Positions 36,233 to 44,286 of a stretch of DNA of 64,000 bases are shown in pieces (within the stretch, counting starts at the first letter, position 1; each line of letters opens with the position of its first letter). Source of the stretch: an uncultured Clostridia bacterium (GTDB lineage Bacteria; Bacillota; Clostridia; Christensenellales; Borkfalkiaceae). Where the stretch lies: the NCBI GenBank assembly GCA_904419075.1, contig CAJFQM010000005.1, positions 62,001-126,000 on the forward strand. Reading direction: 5' to 3'. Below the pieces are notes generated by a model. The model worked only from the letters and a program-made list of their open reading frames with translations, was not told the DNA's origin and did not search any database. Made by a program: the position numbers and the translations under genes.

Positions 36233-37446
36233 AAACGGAACTTCTGGCTCCCGCGGGAAGCTATTCAAAATTGGAAACGGCTCTGCATTTTGGTGCGGAT
36301 GCCGTCTATATCGGAGGAAAGGCGTTCTCTTTAAGGACCTTTGCGGATAATTTTACGGAGAAGGAGCTTTGCTCGGCCGTTGATTTGGCGCACCGATACG
36401 GAAAAAAGATTTACGTTGCGGCAAACGTATTTGCCCGCAACGGGGATTTTGAAAATCTGAAAGACTATTTTCGATTTCTGAAAGATATCGGAACGGATGC
36501 CGCGATTGTCAGCGATCCCGGCGTAATTTATGTCGCGAAAGAGTCGGCGCCCGAACTCCCGCTTCACCTTTCCACGCAGGCGAATACCGTCAATAAATAT
36601 GCCGTTCGTTTTTGGAAAGAACAGGGGATTTCCCGCATTATCCTCGCTCGGGAACTTTCCGTTTCCGAAATTTCGGAAATTCGGGATTTGGTCCCCGATA
36701 TTCAGTTGGAGGCTTTCGTACACGGCGCGATGTGTATATCATATAGCGGCAGATGCCTCTTGTCCGACTATTTGGACGGAAGGTCTTCCAATCGCGGCGC
36801 CTGCGTGCAGGCCTGTCGCTGGAAATACGAAATCCGGGCCTTGAATCCATCCGACGGCGAAACGGGCTGGCTGCCTGTCGAAGAGGACGAAAAAGGGACG
36901 TATATTCTCAACAGTAAGGATTTGAATATGCTTTTGAGACTTTCCGAGCTGGAACGAGCGGGAGTGAATTCCTTCAAAATCGAAGGCCGAATGAAGAGTG
37001 AATATTATTTGGCCACGGTTATCAACGCTTATCGGCGCGCGTTGGATTCGGGTGCGTCACGGGAGATCGAACAGGAACTTTGCAACGTGGCGCATAGAGA
37101 TTATACACAGGCTTACGCTTCCGGTAAGAATTCTTTTACCGTCGGTTATACCAACAGTCAGACCAAAGGCGATTATACGTATATCGCAAATGTCATAGAT
37201 TCCGAAAACGGATTTGTGATCGCTGAAATGCGCAATCGCTTTCGGGCGGGAGATGTTCTCGAAGTTCTTTCTCCCGACGGGAATTTCAAGAAAACTTTCG
37301 TCGCGGAAAATATTTTCGATTCTTCGGGGCAAAAGACGGACGACGCAAAGCTCGTTCGGGAATTTTACCGAATCGAATGTCCTTTCGCGTTGAAAAAAGG
37401 AGACTTATTGAGGCGGAAAAATTCCGCGGAGGAGTCGAAAAAATAG
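36229..37446 (+). CDS. trhP: peptidase U32 family protein, TrhP-like tRNA hydroxylation protein
   Basis: 405 residues with the U32 signature: LLAPAGSYSKLETALHFGAD (residues ~3-22), AVYIGGKAFSLR, and the cysteine cluster in MCISYSGRCLLSDYL and RGACVQACRWKY (~170-200), which binds an iron-sulfur cluster in relatives. FKIEGRMKSEYYLATVINAYR is also typical. Overlap with the TrmR-like gene supports a role in 5-hydroxyuridine formation at tRNA position 34, using prephenate-derived chemistry in known systems. Collagenase-type annotations for this family are historical. Only one U32 copy is here, against two in B. subtilis. Confidence 0.85.
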   Translation: MKTELLAPAGSYSKLETALHFGADAVYIGGKAFSLRTFADNFTEKELCSAVDLAHRYGKKIYVAANVFARNGDFENLKDYFRFLKDIGTDAAIVSDPGVIYVAKESAPELPLHLSTQANTVNKYAVRFWKEQGISRIILARELSVSEISEIRDLVPDIQLEAFVHGAMCISYSGRCLLSDYLDGRSSNRGACVQACRWKYEIRALNPSDGETGWLPVEEDEKGTYILNSKDLNMLLRLSELERAGVNSFKIEGRMKSEYYLATVINAYRRALDSGASREIEQELCNVAHRDYTQAYASGKNSFTVGYTNSQTKGDYTYIANVIDSENGFVIAEMRNRFRAGDVLEVLSPDGNFKKTFVAENIFDSSGQKTDDAKLVREFYRIECPFALKKGDLLRRKNSAEESKK

Positions 37447-37450
37447 ATTG

Positions 37451-37484
37451 AAACCCTTTCGGAATTTTTCCGAAAGGGTTTTTT
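37451..37484 (+). terminator. intrinsic terminator after trhP
   Basis: A 14-bp stem (37451-37464 with 37468-37481), loop TTT, T tract to 37484. It ends the rnj-trmR-trhP stretch. Confidence 0.93.
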
Positions 37485-37514
37485 CAGATTTCTTGAAAAA
37501 GTGGCTGCCTGCAT

Positions 37515-37543
37515 TTGACTATACGGGTAAAAAAAGGTATAAT
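37515..37543 (+). promoter_or_regulatory. sigma-A promoter for the asparaginase unit
   Basis: TTGACT (37515-37520), 17-bp spacer, TATAAT (37538-37543), 41 bp before the start codon. Confidence 0.9.
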
Positions 37544-37584
37544 AATAGCATAAAAATTGTCTCAGAAGGGCAAAACAGTCGTAT

Positions 37585-38577
37585 ATGAAAAAAATTCTTA
37601 TGATAGCGACGGGCGGAACCATCGCGTCCAAACCCACCTCGGACGGTCTGGCGCCGGGGATGGATTCTTCGGGACTTTTGAGTTATGTGCCCGAAATAAA
37701 GAAATTCTGCGATGTGGATTCCGTGCAGATTTTCAATATCGACAGTACCAACATTACACCCGAACATTGGCTGAAAATCGCGGCGACGATTCGGGAAAAT
37801 TATGAACGTTACGACGGTTTCGTCGTGTGTCACGGTACGGATACCATGGCATACACCGCCGCCGTTCTTTCCTATATGGTTCAGCATTCTCCCAAGCCCA
37901 TTGTGTTGACGGGTTCTCAAAAGCCTATCGATAAAGAGGATACCGATGCGAGAATCAACCTCAGAGACAGTTTTCTTTACGCTTCGTCGGGTAAGGCTTC
38001 CGACGTCGTCATCGTCTTTCAGGGAAAGGTAATTGCGGGGACGAGAGCAAAAAAAATCCGCACGAAAAGTTTCAACGCTTTCGACAGCGTGGATTTTCCC
38101 GAACTCGCGCGGATCCGCGACGGAAAAATTATTTCGTATATCGCTGCACCGAAACGGGAAACGGCGGAATTTTATTCCTCCCTCAACAGGCGTGTGGGAC
38201 TCATCAGCTTAACGCCCGGAATGGACAGCGCCATTCTCGACGTATATTTCAAATATAACGACGCGGTAGTGCTTTCGGGTTACGGAACGGGCGGAATTCC
38301 CGAGGGAGAGTATTACGGCTTTTATGACGTAATAGAAAAATGGGAAAACAAGGGCAAGACTTTGGTCGTTACCACGCAGGTACAAAGCGAGGGAAGCGAT
38401 ATGAGTATTTATCGAGTAGGAAGGGGCTTGAAAGAGCGCTTTTCTCTGCTCGAAAGCTATGATATGACCTACGAAAGCATTCTCGCAAAACTGATGTGGA
38501 TTTTGGGCGAGACGAAAAATCCCGAGAAAATTCGGGAAATGTTTTATAAAAGCATCAATTACGATTTAATCGTTTGA
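37585..38577 (+). CDS. ansA: L-asparaginase, type I
   Basis: Hydrolyses asparagine to aspartate and ammonia. 330 residues, no signal peptide, so the cytoplasmic (type I) form. The first catalytic Thr is in IATGGTIASKP (residues ~7-17); the second triad is in CHGTDTMAYTAAV (~80-92) with the Lys in GSQKPI. YGTGGIPEG near residue 235 is the conserved C-domain loop. RBS AGAAGGG is rather far upstream. It opens a unit with an M3 oligopeptidase and an M29 aminopeptidase, which points to use of peptides and amino acids as nutrients. Confidence 0.94.
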   Translation: MKKILMIATGGTIASKPTSDGLAPGMDSSGLLSYVPEIKKFCDVDSVQIFNIDSTNITPEHWLKIAATIRENYERYDGFVVCHGTDTMAYTAAVLSYMVQHSPKPIVLTGSQKPIDKEDTDARINLRDSFLYASSGKASDVVIVFQGKVIAGTRAKKIRTKSFNAFDSVDFPELARIRDGKIISYIAAPKRETAEFYSSLNRRVGLISLTPGMDSAILDVYFKYNDAVVLSGYGTGGIPEGEYYGFYDVIEKWENKGKTLVVTTQVQSEGSDMSIYRVGRGLKERFSLLESYDMTYESILAKLMWILGETKNPEKIREMFYKSINYDLIV

Positions 38578-38596
38578 TGGGGAAAAGGAGGCAACC

Positions 38597-40303
38597 ATGG
38601 AAGATTTCGGCACTTTCGGCGAGCTCAAATACGAGCGGCCCGATTTCGACGCACTGAAAGCGTTTTATACCGCTTTGAACGAACGGGTAAGAAACGCAAA
38701 AACGTACGAGGAAGTAAAGATCTGCATGCGGGAAGAGGAGGAATATTCCGCGCATGTTTCCACAATGTATACGATAGCGAGCATTCGGCATACGGTGGAT
38801 ACTTCGGACAAATTTTACGAAGAAGAGGACAAATATCTCAATACGCAGTATCCCGAAGCCATGCCGTATATGCAGGCGTTCAGTCTCGCGCTTTTGAGCA
38901 GCCCCTTCAAATCGGAAATCGATAAAGAATACGGGGAATTTTTCCTGAAAAATATCAAGTTGGGCGTGGATAGTTTCTCGGAAAAAAATATTAAGCTCAT
39001 GCAGGAAGAAAACGAGCTCGTAGACCGTTATCAGCGCATTATGGCCGCGTGCAAAATTCCCTTTGAGGGGGAAGAATGTAATTTGTACGGGATTCAGAAA
39101 TATTTTTCTTCTCCCGACAGGAATATCAGAAAAGCGGCATGGAAAAAATACTCCGAGTTTTTCGCCTCTCACGAAAAGGAAATGGGCGAAATTTTCGATA
39201 AGCTCGTAAAAATCCGCAATCAGATGGGACGGAATATGGGATTTTCCGATTTCGTTCCGTTGGGATACATGCAGCAGGGACGTCTCGATTACGATGAAAA
39301 GGACGTGGCCTCTTTCCGTAAACAGGTGGAAAAAGTGCTCGTGCCGTTCTGCGAAAAATTATATAAAGCGCAGGCGAAGCGAATCGGCGTGGATAAAATC
39401 AGATGCTATGACGAAGAATTCCTCTTTGAGGACGGAAACGCCGTCCCCGTAGGCAATCGTCCCTATCTCGTAGAACAGGCAAAAACGATGTATCACGAAA
39501 TGAGCAAAGAGACGGGCGAATTTATCGATTTTATGCTCGAACACCAGCTCATGGATCTCGATAATAAGCCGAATAAGGCCTCGACGGGATATATGACCTC
39601 CTTGGCCGATTATAAAGCTCCGTTCGTATTCTCCTGCTTCAACGGCACGACGGGCGACGTGGACGTGCTCACGCATGAAATGGGGCATGCGTTCGCGGGG
39701 TATATGGCGATGCGTACGCAGCCTTTAATGGCCCAATGGAGCGAATCGACGGATATAGCGGAAATCCATTCCATGTCTATGGAGCAATTCGCCTATCCGT
39801 ATGCGGAGTTATTCTTCGGAGACAAAGCGGAAAAATATCGTTTCCAGCATTTGCAGGAGGCGCTCACGTTCGTGCCGTTCGGCGTGGCGGTGGATGAATT
39901 TCAGCATATCGTCTATAAAAATCCTGATCTGACGCCCGAACAGAGGACGGCGGAATGGAAAAAACTCGAAAAAAAATATATGCCTTGGAGAGACTACGAC
40001 GGGGACGAATTTTTCGGAAAAGGCGGTTGGTGGTATCATAAAATTCACATTTTCCACTATCCTTTCTATTATATCAATTATACGCTTACGACGATGGGAG
40101 CGATGGAATTTAAGAAGAAAATGGCGGAGAATAAAGAATCCTGCTGGAACGATTATATGACGCTCTGCCGTGTCGGCGGCTCGCTCGGGTATCTCGATAC
40201 GCTTCGGGCTGCAAATCTGTCTGTTCCCTTTGAAGCGGGAAGCGTGGAAAAAGCGACGGGATATGCGATGAAGATTCTCGAAAAACAAATGCAAAAGGAG
40301 TAA
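38597..40303 (+). CDS. M3 family oligoendopeptidase (PepF/thimet type)
   Basis: Cytosolic zinc endopeptidase that cuts short peptides. 568 residues, within the family range. The zinc motif HEMGH lies at ~residue 359 in LTHEMGHAFAGYMAMR, and the third ligand Glu is in ESTDIAEIHSMSMEQF downstream. The C-terminal half has the substrate-binding FHYPFYYINYTLTTMGAMEF. RBS AAAGGAGG is ideal. It lies between asparaginase and M29 aminopeptidase with gaps of 19 and 3 bp, so the three are almost surely co-transcribed. Confidence 0.95.
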   Translation: MEDFGTFGELKYERPDFDALKAFYTALNERVRNAKTYEEVKICMREEEEYSAHVSTMYTIASIRHTVDTSDKFYEEEDKYLNTQYPEAMPYMQAFSLALLSSPFKSEIDKEYGEFFLKNIKLGVDSFSEKNIKLMQEENELVDRYQRIMAACKIPFEGEECNLYGIQKYFSSPDRNIRKAAWKKYSEFFASHEKEMGEIFDKLVKIRNQMGRNMGFSDFVPLGYMQQGRLDYDEKDVASFRKQVEKVLVPFCEKLYKAQAKRIGVDKIRCYDEEFLFEDGNAVPVGNRPYLVEQAKTMYHEMSKETGEFIDFMLEHQLMDLDNKPNKASTGYMTSLADYKAPFVFSCFNGTTGDVDVLTHEMGHAFAGYMAMRTQPLMAQWSESTDIAEIHSMSMEQFAYPYAELFFGDKAEKYRFQHLQEALTFVPFGVAVDEFQHIVYKNPDLTPEQRTAEWKKLEKKYMPWRDYDGDEFFGKGGWWYHKIHIFHYPFYYINYTLTTMGAMEFKKKMAENKESCWNDYMTLCRVGGSLGYLDTLRAANLSVPFEAGSVEKATGYAMKILEKQMQKE

Positions 40304-40306
40304 AAC

Positions 40307-41533
40307 ATGCGGACTTCACAACTTAAAAAATATGCAAAATTATTGGCAAGGACAGGCTTGAACGTAAAAAAAGGACAGTCCGTATTCATTCAGGCCGGAC
40401 TCGATCAGCCTGAATTCGTTGCGATGGTCGTAGAAGAATGTTATAAGGCCGGAGCCAAGGCGGTCTATGTAGAGTGGAGTTATCAGCCCGTCGCAAAGCT
40501 CAATGCGACGTATAAGAGCCTTGAAACGCTTTCGACGCTCACGCCTTGGGAAAAAGCAAAATGGGAATATAAGGCGGAGGATCTTTCCTGTCGTTTGTTT
40601 ATCGATTCGGAAGATCCGGACGGAATGAGCGGCATCGATCAGGAAAAAATGAGCGCCGCTCGCCGTGCGCAGTATCCCCAGCTCAAACCTTTCCGCGAAG
40701 CGATCGAAAATAGACATCAATGGTGCATTGCGGCGGTTCCCGGCAAAGCATGGGCAAAAAAAGTTTTTCCCGACCTGCCCGAAAAGAAAGCCGTCGAAAA
40801 GATGTGGAAAGTCATTCTCTATACGGCTCGCGCGGACGGAAAAAATCCGATAAAGGCATGGAAAGAACATAATGCCGATCTCGAAAGCCGTTGTGCGTAT
40901 CTGAATAATTTGGGGCTTAAATATCTCGAATACAAGAGCGCTAACGGTACCGATTTTAAGGTAGAGCTCAATGAAGACGGTATTTTCTGCGGCGGAGACG
41001 AAAAGACTTTGAAGGGACGGGTATTCAATCCGAATATTCCCAGCGAGGAAGTATTTACTTCTCCCAAAGCAGGGGCTGCGGAAGGGATTGTCTACGCGAC
41101 GAAACCGCTCTCGTATCAGGGCGAACTCATCGAAAATTTCTCTGTGCGCTTCCAAGGCGGAAAAGTAGTCGAAGTCAAAGCCGAAAAGGGAGAAGAACTG
41201 TTGAAGCAGATGGTTTCGATGGACGAAGGCGCGGGAATGCTCGGCGAGTGCGCGTTGATTCCTTTCGACTCTCCCATCAATAATTCCGGGGTATTGTTCT
41301 ATAATACGTTGTTTGACGAGAATGCGAGTTGTCATCTGGCGCTCGGGCACGGATTTAACGAATGTCTGAAAGGATATGAAAATTACACGAACGATCAGTG
41401 TAAGGAACGCGGAATCAACGACAGCATGATTCACGTCGATTTCATGATCGGAGCAAAAGATATGTCGATCGTCGGAATTACGAAAACGGGCGAGAGAGTA
41501 CAAATTTTCAGAGACGGAAATTGGGCCTTCTGA
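40307..41533 (+). CDS. M29 family aminopeptidase
   Basis: Metallo-aminopeptidase of the AmpS/aminopeptidase T type, releasing N-terminal residues from peptides. 408 residues. The N-terminal fold reads KKYAKLLARTGLNVKKGQ and FVAMVVEECYKAGAKAVYVEW. Metal ligands are expected in NIPSEEVFTSP (Glu near ~245), DEGAGMLGECALI (~305-317), HLALGHGF (~345-352) and MIHVDFMIG. It starts 3 bases after the M3 peptidase and ends the unit. No terminator hairpin is obvious after it. Confidence 0.95.
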   Translation: MRTSQLKKYAKLLARTGLNVKKGQSVFIQAGLDQPEFVAMVVEECYKAGAKAVYVEWSYQPVAKLNATYKSLETLSTLTPWEKAKWEYKAEDLSCRLFIDSEDPDGMSGIDQEKMSAARRAQYPQLKPFREAIENRHQWCIAAVPGKAWAKKVFPDLPEKKAVEKMWKVILYTARADGKNPIKAWKEHNADLESRCAYLNNLGLKYLEYKSANGTDFKVELNEDGIFCGGDEKTLKGRVFNPNIPSEEVFTSPKAGAAEGIVYATKPLSYQGELIENFSVRFQGGKVVEVKAEKGEELLKQMVSMDEGAGMLGECALIPFDSPINNSGVLFYNTLFDENASCHLALGHGFNECLKGYENYTNDQCKERGINDSMIHVDFMIGAKDMSIVGITKTGERVQIFRDGNWAF

Positions 41534-41569
41534 ACAAGTTTTTTTCTCCGTGTGGAGCCGAACGTGTGT

Positions 41570-41598
41570 TTGAAAATTGTATTTCGGCGTTATATATA
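41570..41598 (+). promoter_or_regulatory. promoter for the CobW locus, with overlapping inverted repeat
   Basis: TTGAAA (41570-41575), 17-bp spacer, TATATA (41593-41598). GTTATA (41589-41594) and TATAAC (41605-41610) form an inverted repeat across the -10 and start site, a possible operator. It does not match the Zur box pattern I know. Confidence 0.5.
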
Positions 41599-41626
41599 AA
41601 GGAGTATAACTTTAAGAGGTGTTTTT

Positions 41627-42760
41627 ATGACGAAAATAGATATATTTTCCGGCTTTTTAGGAGCGGGTAAAACCACTCTCATCAAAAAATTGATAAAGGA
41701 AGCCTACACGGGCGAACAAATCGTACTGATTGAAAACGAATTCGGCGAAATCGGTATCGACGGCGGATTTTTGCAGGACGCCGGAATAAAAATTACGGAA
41801 ATGAATTCCGGTTGTATCTGTTGTTCGCTGGTCGGGGATTTCTCCGAAGCGCTCAAAAAAGTCGAAGCGGAATATCATCCCGACAGGATTGTGATCGAAC
41901 CTTCCGGAGTCGGAAAACTCAGTGACGTGATCAAAGCTGTTTCCAATGCGAAGTTGGAAGGCGCCGTTCTCAATGCATTCTGCACCGTCGTCGACGCGGG
42001 AAAATGTAAGATGTATATGAAAAATTTCGGCGAATTTTTCAACGATCAGGTGGAAAATGCCGCCTGCATCGTCCTTTCTCATACGGACGGAATATCCGAG
42101 GAAAAACTCGCCTCCTGCGTCGAACTGCTTCGCGAAAAAAATTCTTCCGCGACGTTTGTCACCGCATCCTGGAAACAACTTGACGGAAAGACTATTCTTG
42201 CCGCCATGGAAAAGAAGGACTCTTTGGAGGCAGAACTCAAACGCCTTGCGGTCGAGTATGAAAAAGAGCAAGAGGTTGGCGGGGAACACCACGAACATCA
42301 CCATGCCGACGAGGAATGCTGTCATCACGAACATCATCACGACGACGAGGAATGCTGTCATCACGAACATCATCACGACGACGAGGAATGCTGTCATCAC
42401 GAACATGACCACGATGACGGGGAATGCTGCCATCACGGACATCACCACGATGACGGGGAATGCTGTCACCACGGACATCATCACGCCGACGAGGTATTTA
42501 CAAGTTGGGGCTTGGAAACGACGCATAAGTTTACGAAAGAAGAATTGGAAACGGCGCTTTCTGTGCTCGGAAACGAGGCCGAATACGGTACGGTGCTTCG
42601 TGCAAAGGGAATCGTCGAAGGGGCAGAAGGCTGGCTCCATTTCGACTATGTTCCGGGAGAGCCGGACGTTCGGACAGGCAGTGCGGGGGTAACGGGCAGA
42701 CTTTGCGTTATCGGCTGCAAAATCAATGAAGAAGCTCTCAAAAAATTATTTAAGGCATAA
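41627..42760 (+). CDS. G3E (CobW-type) GTPase metallochaperone with Cys/His tandem repeat
   Basis: GTP-dependent metal-delivery protein, probably for zinc, by analogy with YciC/ZNG-type proteins. 377 residues. Walker A FLGAGKTTL (~9-17), ENEFGEIGIDG switch region, the metal motif GCICC (~64-68), EPSGVGK, and a C-terminal CobW_C domain (~300-377). Between ~221 and 289 a low-complexity insert holds five and a half copies of a 12-residue unit HHEHHHDDEECC: 29 His and 10 Cys. His-rich loops are common in this family; the repeated Cys pair is unusual. The next gene starts 10 bp after it. ATG with GAGGTG upstream. Confidence 0.88.
   Translation: MTKIDIFSGFLGAGKTTLIKKLIKEAYTGEQIVLIENEFGEIGIDGGFLQDAGIKITEMNSGCICCSLVGDFSEALKKVEAEYHPDRIVIEPSGVGKLSDVIKAVSNAKLEGAVLNAFCTVVDAGKCKMYMKNFGEFFNDQVENAACIVLSHTDGISEEKLASCVELLREKNSSATFVTASWKQLDGKTILAAMEKKDSLEAELKRLAVEYEKEQEVGGEHHEHHHADEECCHHEHHHDDEECCHHEHHHDDEECCHHEHDHDDGECCHHGHHHDDGECCHHGHHHADEVFTSWGLETTHKFTKEELETALSVLGNEAEYGTVLRAKGIVEGAEGWLHFDYVPGEPDVRTGSAGVTGRLCVIGCKINEEALKKLFKA
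42287..42493 (+). repeat. 36-bp in-frame tandem repeat in the CobW gene
   Basis: Five full units plus a partial one, each coding HH-x-HHH-(D/A)D-(E/G)-E-CC. Adjacent units 2 and 3 are almost identical at DNA level, so copy number may vary between strains. There are no spacers, so it is not a CRISPR. Confidence 0.93.
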
Positions 42761-42769
42761 GGAATTCAT

Positions 42770-43729
42770 ATGAAAAAAAAGCTTCCGCCCGAAACTCCCG
42801 TATATCTATTTTTGGGATTTTTGGAATCGGGCAAAACGAAATTCATTCAGGAAACTTTGGAAGACGAAAGGTTTGATACGGGCGAGCGGACTTTGTTGCT
42901 CGTGACGGAAGAAGGGGAGGAAGAATATGACCCTTCTCGTTTTGCCGTCAAGAATGTCACCGTAGTCACTTTGGATAAGAAAGAGGAATTCAACGAAGAA
43001 AACCTTACCCGATTGCAGGAGAGTTGTAAGGCTAAGCGGGTATTAGTGGAATATAACGGCATGTGGCTCCTGGACGAGTTTTATAAAGCTATGCCGGAAG
43101 GTTGGATGATCAATCAGGTCATGACGTTTATCGATTCAAAAACCTTTCTTTCCTATAATGCAAATATGCGCCAGCTTATGTTCGATAAGATACAGAACAC
43201 GCAGATGGTCGTATTCAATCGTTTGCCCGAAGAGCAGGATAAAATGGAGTTCCATAAACTCGTGCGCGCCATTACCCGTAGGGCGGATATCGTTTACGAG
43301 CACATGGACGGGAAAGCGGAATACGACGATATCGAGGATCCGCTTCCTTTCGACGTAAAAGCACCGGTTATCGACATAGAGGACAGGGATTACGCCTTTT
43401 TCTATCGCGATTTGTCCGAGAACATGGAGGATTATATCGGGAAAACGGTAAAATTCAAAGGAATGGTTGCGACGGATAAACGGCTTCCGCCCGATAATAT
43501 CGTCATCGGCCGTCATATCATGACCTGCTGCGAAGCGGATATTCAATACAGCGGGCTCGCGTGTATTCTGCCTCAGGCGATGGAGCTGAAAACCCGTGAC
43601 TGGCTGGAAATCACGGCGAAAATAGAAATGCAGGAACATACGATTTATCGGGGAAAAGGACCTGTGCTTCTTGCCAAAAAAGCCGAGCGTTGCGCGCCTC
43701 CCGAGGAACAACTCGCTACATTTTATTGA
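42770..43729 (+). CDS. P-loop GTPase-like domain fused to a DUF1980/YcgQ-like domain
   Basis: 319 residues. An N-terminal CobW-like nucleotide domain has Walker A GFLESGKT (residues 16-23), but the GxCxCC metal motif of true G3E proteins is absent, and the switch and Asp motifs are altered (VEYNGMW). From ~residue 210 a second domain resembles the C-terminal part of YcgQ/DUF1980 proteins: IGKTVKFKGMV, then TCCEADIQYSGLA with a vicinal Cys pair at ~253-254. In B. subtilis ycgR-ycgQ (permease and DUF1980) are linked to zinc starvation along with a CobW protein. Here the domain is joined to a GTPase-like one next to a His/Cys-rich CobW, with no permease nearby. Confidence 0.72.
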   Translation: MKKKLPPETPVYLFLGFLESGKTKFIQETLEDERFDTGERTLLLVTEEGEEEYDPSRFAVKNVTVVTLDKKEEFNEENLTRLQESCKAKRVLVEYNGMWLLDEFYKAMPEGWMINQVMTFIDSKTFLSYNANMRQLMFDKIQNTQMVVFNRLPEEQDKMEFHKLVRAITRRADIVYEHMDGKAEYDDIEDPLPFDVKAPVIDIEDRDYAFFYRDLSENMEDYIGKTVKFKGMVATDKRLPPDNIVIGRHIMTCCEADIQYSGLACILPQAMELKTRDWLEITAKIEMQEHTIYRGKGPVLLAKKAERCAPPEEQLATFY

Positions 43730-43741
43730 ATAGCAAATAAA

Positions 43742-43772
43742 AAAGAAACGGTTTTTATACCGTTTCTTTTTT
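43742..43772 (+). terminator. intrinsic terminator after the CobW locus
   Basis: AAAGAAACGG/CCGTTTCTTT stem with an 8-base loop and seven Ts. Confidence 0.92.
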
Positions 43773-43782
43773 TATAAAACTA

Positions 43783-43811
43783 TTGACAATCAGGAAAATA
43801 CTTTGTATAAT
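43783..43811 (+). promoter_or_regulatory. perfect consensus sigma-A promoter for the small membrane proteins
   Basis: TTGACA (43783-43788), 17-bp spacer, TATAAT (43806-43811). A run of eight Gs at 43835-43842 follows in the RBS region. Confidence 0.92.
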
Positions 43812-43848
43812 ATAATTACTTAAAAAATAAAAGAGGGGGGGGATATGT

Positions 43849-44004
43849 ATGCAAAAAGTAAAACTGTCCAAAGACGCTCTTGCGGCAAGAATTGTCTTTG
43901 TTATCGGGTTAATGATAATTGTCGGCTTGATGGTAACCTTTATTGTAGTTTTGATTATGCAGACTTTTTTCCCTCGGCTTCTCAAGAAACTTGTAGCTGT
44001 ATGA
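43849..44004 (+). CDS. small single-span membrane protein, 51 aa
   Basis: MQKVKLSKDALAARIV opens a short basic N-terminus, then one hydrophobic helix of ~24 residues (about 14-39, Ile/Val/Leu/Met-rich), then a basic tail PRLLKKLVAV. It starts at the second of two closely spaced ATGs (43845 and 43849); this frame gives a clean membrane protein ending in ATGA, which overlaps the next start codon. The SD is part of the G8 tract. No family is recognised. A perfect promoter and a terminator bracket the pair, supporting reality despite the size. Confidence 0.7.
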   Translation: MQKVKLSKDALAARIVFVIGLMIIVGLMVTFIVVLIMQTFFPRLLKKLVAV

Positions 44005-44234
44005 GTCCGTCGGCCAAGATTTTTTTCTTTTTATTAATTTTCGGACCATTTGTGACTTTATTCGCCTGTTTGTTTTTTCTTATCGCTTGGGCAATTTTAT
44101 ATGCTCCCGATCTCATGACAGAACCGGAGGGAGCAAAAATTTTGAAAAGGCGTAGAAAAGTTTATCTTTCCTTCACCATCATTTTTGCTCTGTTGGCTAT
44201 CGGAACAATACTGTTTTTTGCTCTGTGGCCATAA
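44001..44234 (+). CDS. small two-span membrane protein, 77 aa
   Basis: Two hydrophobic helices (~5-31 and ~53-75) are joined by a charged loop with DLMTEPEGAKILKRRRKVY. The start codon overlaps the stop of the 51-aa gene (ATGA), so translation is likely coupled. The frame is open back to 43845, but the upstream part codes an implausible Cys/Asn-rich peptide and overlaps the 51-aa gene, so I reject the longer form. No family is recognised. A pair of tiny membrane proteins could be an accessory complex; this is speculation. Confidence 0.7.
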   Translation: MSPSAKIFFFLLIFGPFVTLFACLFFLIAWAILYAPDLMTEPEGAKILKRRRKVYLSFTIIFALLAIGTILFFALWP

Positions 44235-44245
44235 TAGGATGATAC

Positions 44246-44276
44246 AAAAAACGAACCGCAACAGCGGTTCGTTTTT
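44246..44276. terminator. bidirectional terminator between small-protein pair and leuS
   Basis: ACGAACCGC/GCGGTTCGT stem with loop AACA, flanked by A-run and T-run on both sides, serves the plus-strand pair and minus-strand leuS. Confidence 0.93.
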
Positions 44277-44286
44277 CATACAGACG

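Noticed and set aside
41589-41610. Zur operator at the CobW promoter
   Set aside because: The inverted repeat GTTATA/TATAAC does not resemble the Firmicutes Zur box; kept only as a possible unidentified operator.
42287-42493. 36-bp repeats resembling a CRISPR array
   Set aside because: The units are head to tail with no spacers and code in frame for the Cys/His loop of the CobW protein.
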